From Bifidobacterium breve (GTDB taxonomy: Bacteria > Actinomycetota > Acidimicrobiia > IMCC26256), in the NCBI GenBank assembly GCA_945907055.1, contig CAMDSG010000087.1, forward strand, positions 1 to 7,112: 7,112 nucleotides of DNA. Direction: 5' to 3'. The notes beneath the pieces are model-generated. The model was given only the letters and a program-made list of their open reading frames with translations. It was not told the origin of the DNA and did no database searches. This document shows positions 5,368 to 7,112 of this stretch, piece after piece. Numbering within the stretch: the first letter of the stretch is position 1; every line of letters begins with the position of its first letter. A program made the translations under genes and the position numbers.

Positions 5368-7040
5368 TGCATATCCAAAATTGAGACGCCCTCACTCGGG
5401 TTCGCAGGGTCGCGCCCTAGCATCGCTTGAAGTGTCGCGACTAGGTCAAGCCCGGGCCGCGTACCTAGATCGTCTGGAGCAATTCCGTCTCCGTTGAAGA
5501 GAGCAAAACCCATTCCGTCATGTTCTCCAGCACGCTGATAAGGGACTGGCCCAATTAGCCCTGCAGTTGGGTGATCAAGCGCCTGAGTTGTGTCTGACCA
5601 GCGGAATAAAATATCTGCTGGCGCGCCAGCGGGATCGAACGGATCCTCTGCGCGCATCATGGAATAATCAGCAACAATCGATTTACCGGTTAGTGGAGAT
5701 GTAGCGCTTCTTACCTCGGCAATGACCTCTTCACAAGTGCGTTGGTAATCCTCTATGTCTACGAGGCCATCTCGCTCACGACCGCGCAGGTTGATTCGAA
5801 CAAGCCCCTCTGTAAAACATGGGATAGCGAAGTAACGCATGCTTGGCCAGCGGTGGCGGTACCACCAAAGCGGCATATACGTAGGCTCAGATTTACCTTT
5901 GCCTGCTTTCGCCATCGAGAACGGTCTCTCCGGTGGTATCTCGCCTACTAGATCCCCAGGCTTGTGACTAGTTCGACCCGTTGCGCTGCGAGCCGCCACA
6001 AGCAGCGACATTGGCAACGCACGTTTTACAAAATTCATTGCTCGGCGCGAACCGCTGTCAGCAAAGTAGCGGGCCACAAAATCAATCCACTGCATATCTT
6101 CATTGGGGACAACCACCGGCATCCCCATTGCACGCCATTCTTCACCGCCAGGCATGCGCAGCGCTGGCTTCTTAAAGTGGAGACGGTGAAGTAATTCCGG
6201 GAGAAGCACCGAGGTCTGTATGTCGGAGGAGTTTGGCTTCATGCCATGGAGCGAAAAAACGCATACTTGGCACTCCCCCGCATTAGCAATAGCTCTACCT
6301 ACCGCCTGGTCTAAGGCAATGTGAACGCGAAGCATCTGCTCGCTGGCCAACGCTGCGGTTGGGGTGGCGATGGCTGGATGGGAAGGGTCTGCACCGTGCC
6401 ACAGGACGTGCCCGCCCGAGTGAGCCTCAGACCAAACACTCAAGGCAAAATCCCACTCTGGAGTTTGAGTAAGCAGATACTCAAATACCTCCGAGCGCAA
6501 GGCTGCGCCCTCGACGAGCGCGTCGGTCACATTTTTTAAGTACGCAGGCGAGTACCAGAGCGGATCGCATTCGCGATCAAACGCTGGGTGGGGGCCAAAA
6601 CGTGAGTCGACTTCGCTCAGCAACCCTTCTGGGAGACTGGTGCGATAAAAACCTGGGGCATGGGCGCCCCAGCCGACAACCTGGGAGCCATAAACACCTT
6701 CGTCTGTGATTACTCCGCGTTCTGGTAGATCAATGGTCACGCTAGAGAAGGACGACCCTAATGCCCACCATGGTTTCAGGTTGGGGTCACCCTTGAAGCG
6801 GCCGTCGTAATCGCCGGGCTCGAAACTCGCGTATCCCCAGAATCCCGAATCTTCTGCAGGGCGACCCGTGGCGAACTCGGTCCACAAGAACTCGCTGCGT
6901 AGTTCGCGTGAGTTATCGAGGCGCACAAATGCTGACCTCTCCCGGAGGGCTGCGATATTGGGTAGAAGCCCAGCGTCTACTAGCGGCTCCATAACACGCC
7001 ACTCCGCAGAGTCAAGTCCGATCGCCAATACTTTCGTCAT
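5364..7040 (-). CDS. Alkaline phosphatase superfamily (type I phosphodiesterase-like) protein
   Basis: This is a 558-residue putative hydrolase of phosphate, phosphonate or sulfate esters; the true substrate is unknown. It opens with VLAIGLDSAEW, where Asp10 fits the first metal ligand. The segment at 49-59 ends in the family's TG; Ser49 is the likely nucleophile by its spacing to it. SEAHSGGHVLWH (204-215) corresponds to the DxxGH metal site, SLHGM (263-267) to the usual SDHG site, and GEHDGMGFALF (506-516) to the last His ligand (His507). The final 30 residues look like the usual closing segment (LDLVATLQAMLG). Two usual Asp ligands appear to be His207 and Leu264. No signal peptide or membrane helix is seen, so it should be cytosolic. 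The ATG at 7040 has a poor ribosome site (GGTGG, 5 nt away). The 72 nt upstream (7041-7112) show no other gene and no clear promoter. It overlaps the glycosyltransferase, which suggests a joint role in glycan metabolism. Confidence 0.8.
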   Translation of the reverse strand: MTKVLAIGLDSAEWRVMEPLVDAGLLPNIAALRERSAFVRLDNSRELRSEFLWTEFATGRPAEDSGFWGYASFEPGDYDGRFKGDPNLKPWWALGSSFSSVTIDLPERGVITDEGVYGSQVVGWGAHAPGFYRTSLPEGLLSEVDSRFGPHPAFDRECDPLWYSPAYLKNVTDALVEGAALRSEVFEYLLTQTPEWDFALSVWSEAHSGGHVLWHGADPSHPAIATPTAALASEQMLRVHIALDQAVGRAIANAGECQVCVFSLHGMKPNSSDIQTSVLLPELLHRLHFKKPALRMPGGEEWRAMGMPVVVPNEDMQWIDFVARYFADSGSRRAMNFVKRALPMSLLVAARSATGRTSHKPGDLVGEIPPERPFSMAKAGKGKSEPTYMPLWWYRHRWPSMRYFAIPCFTEGLVRINLRGRERDGLVDIEDYQRTCEEVIAEVRSATSPLTGKSIVADYSMMRAEDPFDPAGAPADILFRWSDTTQALDHPTAGLIGPVPYQRAGEHDGMGFALFNGDGIAPDDLGTRPGLDLVATLQAMLGRDPANPSEGVSILDMQ

Positions 7041-7112
7041 GTGACCACCCGCCCGCTTGATCTGGCCAATCTCGACAATTCACAATATGAGGTCATAAGA
7101 ATTTTGGTGATC

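Noticed and set aside
7041..7112. Promoter upstream of the AlkP-superfamily gene
   Set aside because: No TANNNT hexamer sits close to the ATG as at tig and valS, and no convincing -35/-10 pair was found in the 72 nt available; the gene may be co-transcribed with one beyond the edge.

Overview
The window reads as a stretch of bacterial chromosome with every recognisable gene on the minus strand. In transcription order, from high to low coordinates, they are: an alkaline-phosphatase-superfamily protein, a family 2 glycosyltransferase, tig (trigger factor), clpP, clpX, and the 5' part of valS, which runs off the left edge. The organism is most likely an actinobacterium. The order tig-clpP-clpX-valS is typical of that phylum. 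ClpP resembles actinobacterial ClpP2. The trigger factor has the degenerate actinobacterial PPIase signature (YEVGSG followed by LDEAV). Details of the trigger factor N-terminus recall Acidimicrobiia. GC content looks moderate by eye. The class-level placement is from memory of the families, not from a search.

Right part (4327-7040): two genes joined by a 4-base GTGA overlap form a small unit. The upstream one is a 558-residue cytosolic-looking member of the type I phosphodiesterase/alkaline phosphatase superfamily, with unusual residues at two expected metal-ligand positions. The downstream one is a GT-A fold glycosyltransferase that starts with GTG. Together they suggest glycan or polysaccharide modification; the substrates cannot be read from the sequence.

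Middle and left part (1-4263): a protein quality-control and translation block. Trigger factor (nascent-chain chaperone) overlaps clpP by ATGA. clpP is followed after 54 nt by clpX, the unfoldase that feeds ClpP. After a 119-nt gap comes valS, a valyl-tRNA synthetase with the type 2 (archaeal-like) N-terminal sequence. Only one clpP lies here, whereas many actinobacteria carry clpP1-clpP2 in tandem.

The most interesting non-coding signal is that tig and valS both lack a Shine-Dalgarno sequence. Each has a near-identical TAGA[G/C]TC-x-GCC-x-CC stretch just before its ATG, which looks like a -10 element (TANNNT) driving leaderless or nearly leaderless transcripts. clpP and clpX, inside the operon, have clear Shine-Dalgarno sites. 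No RNA gene, mobile element, CRISPR array or strong intrinsic terminator was seen, and no convincing new defence or mobile system.
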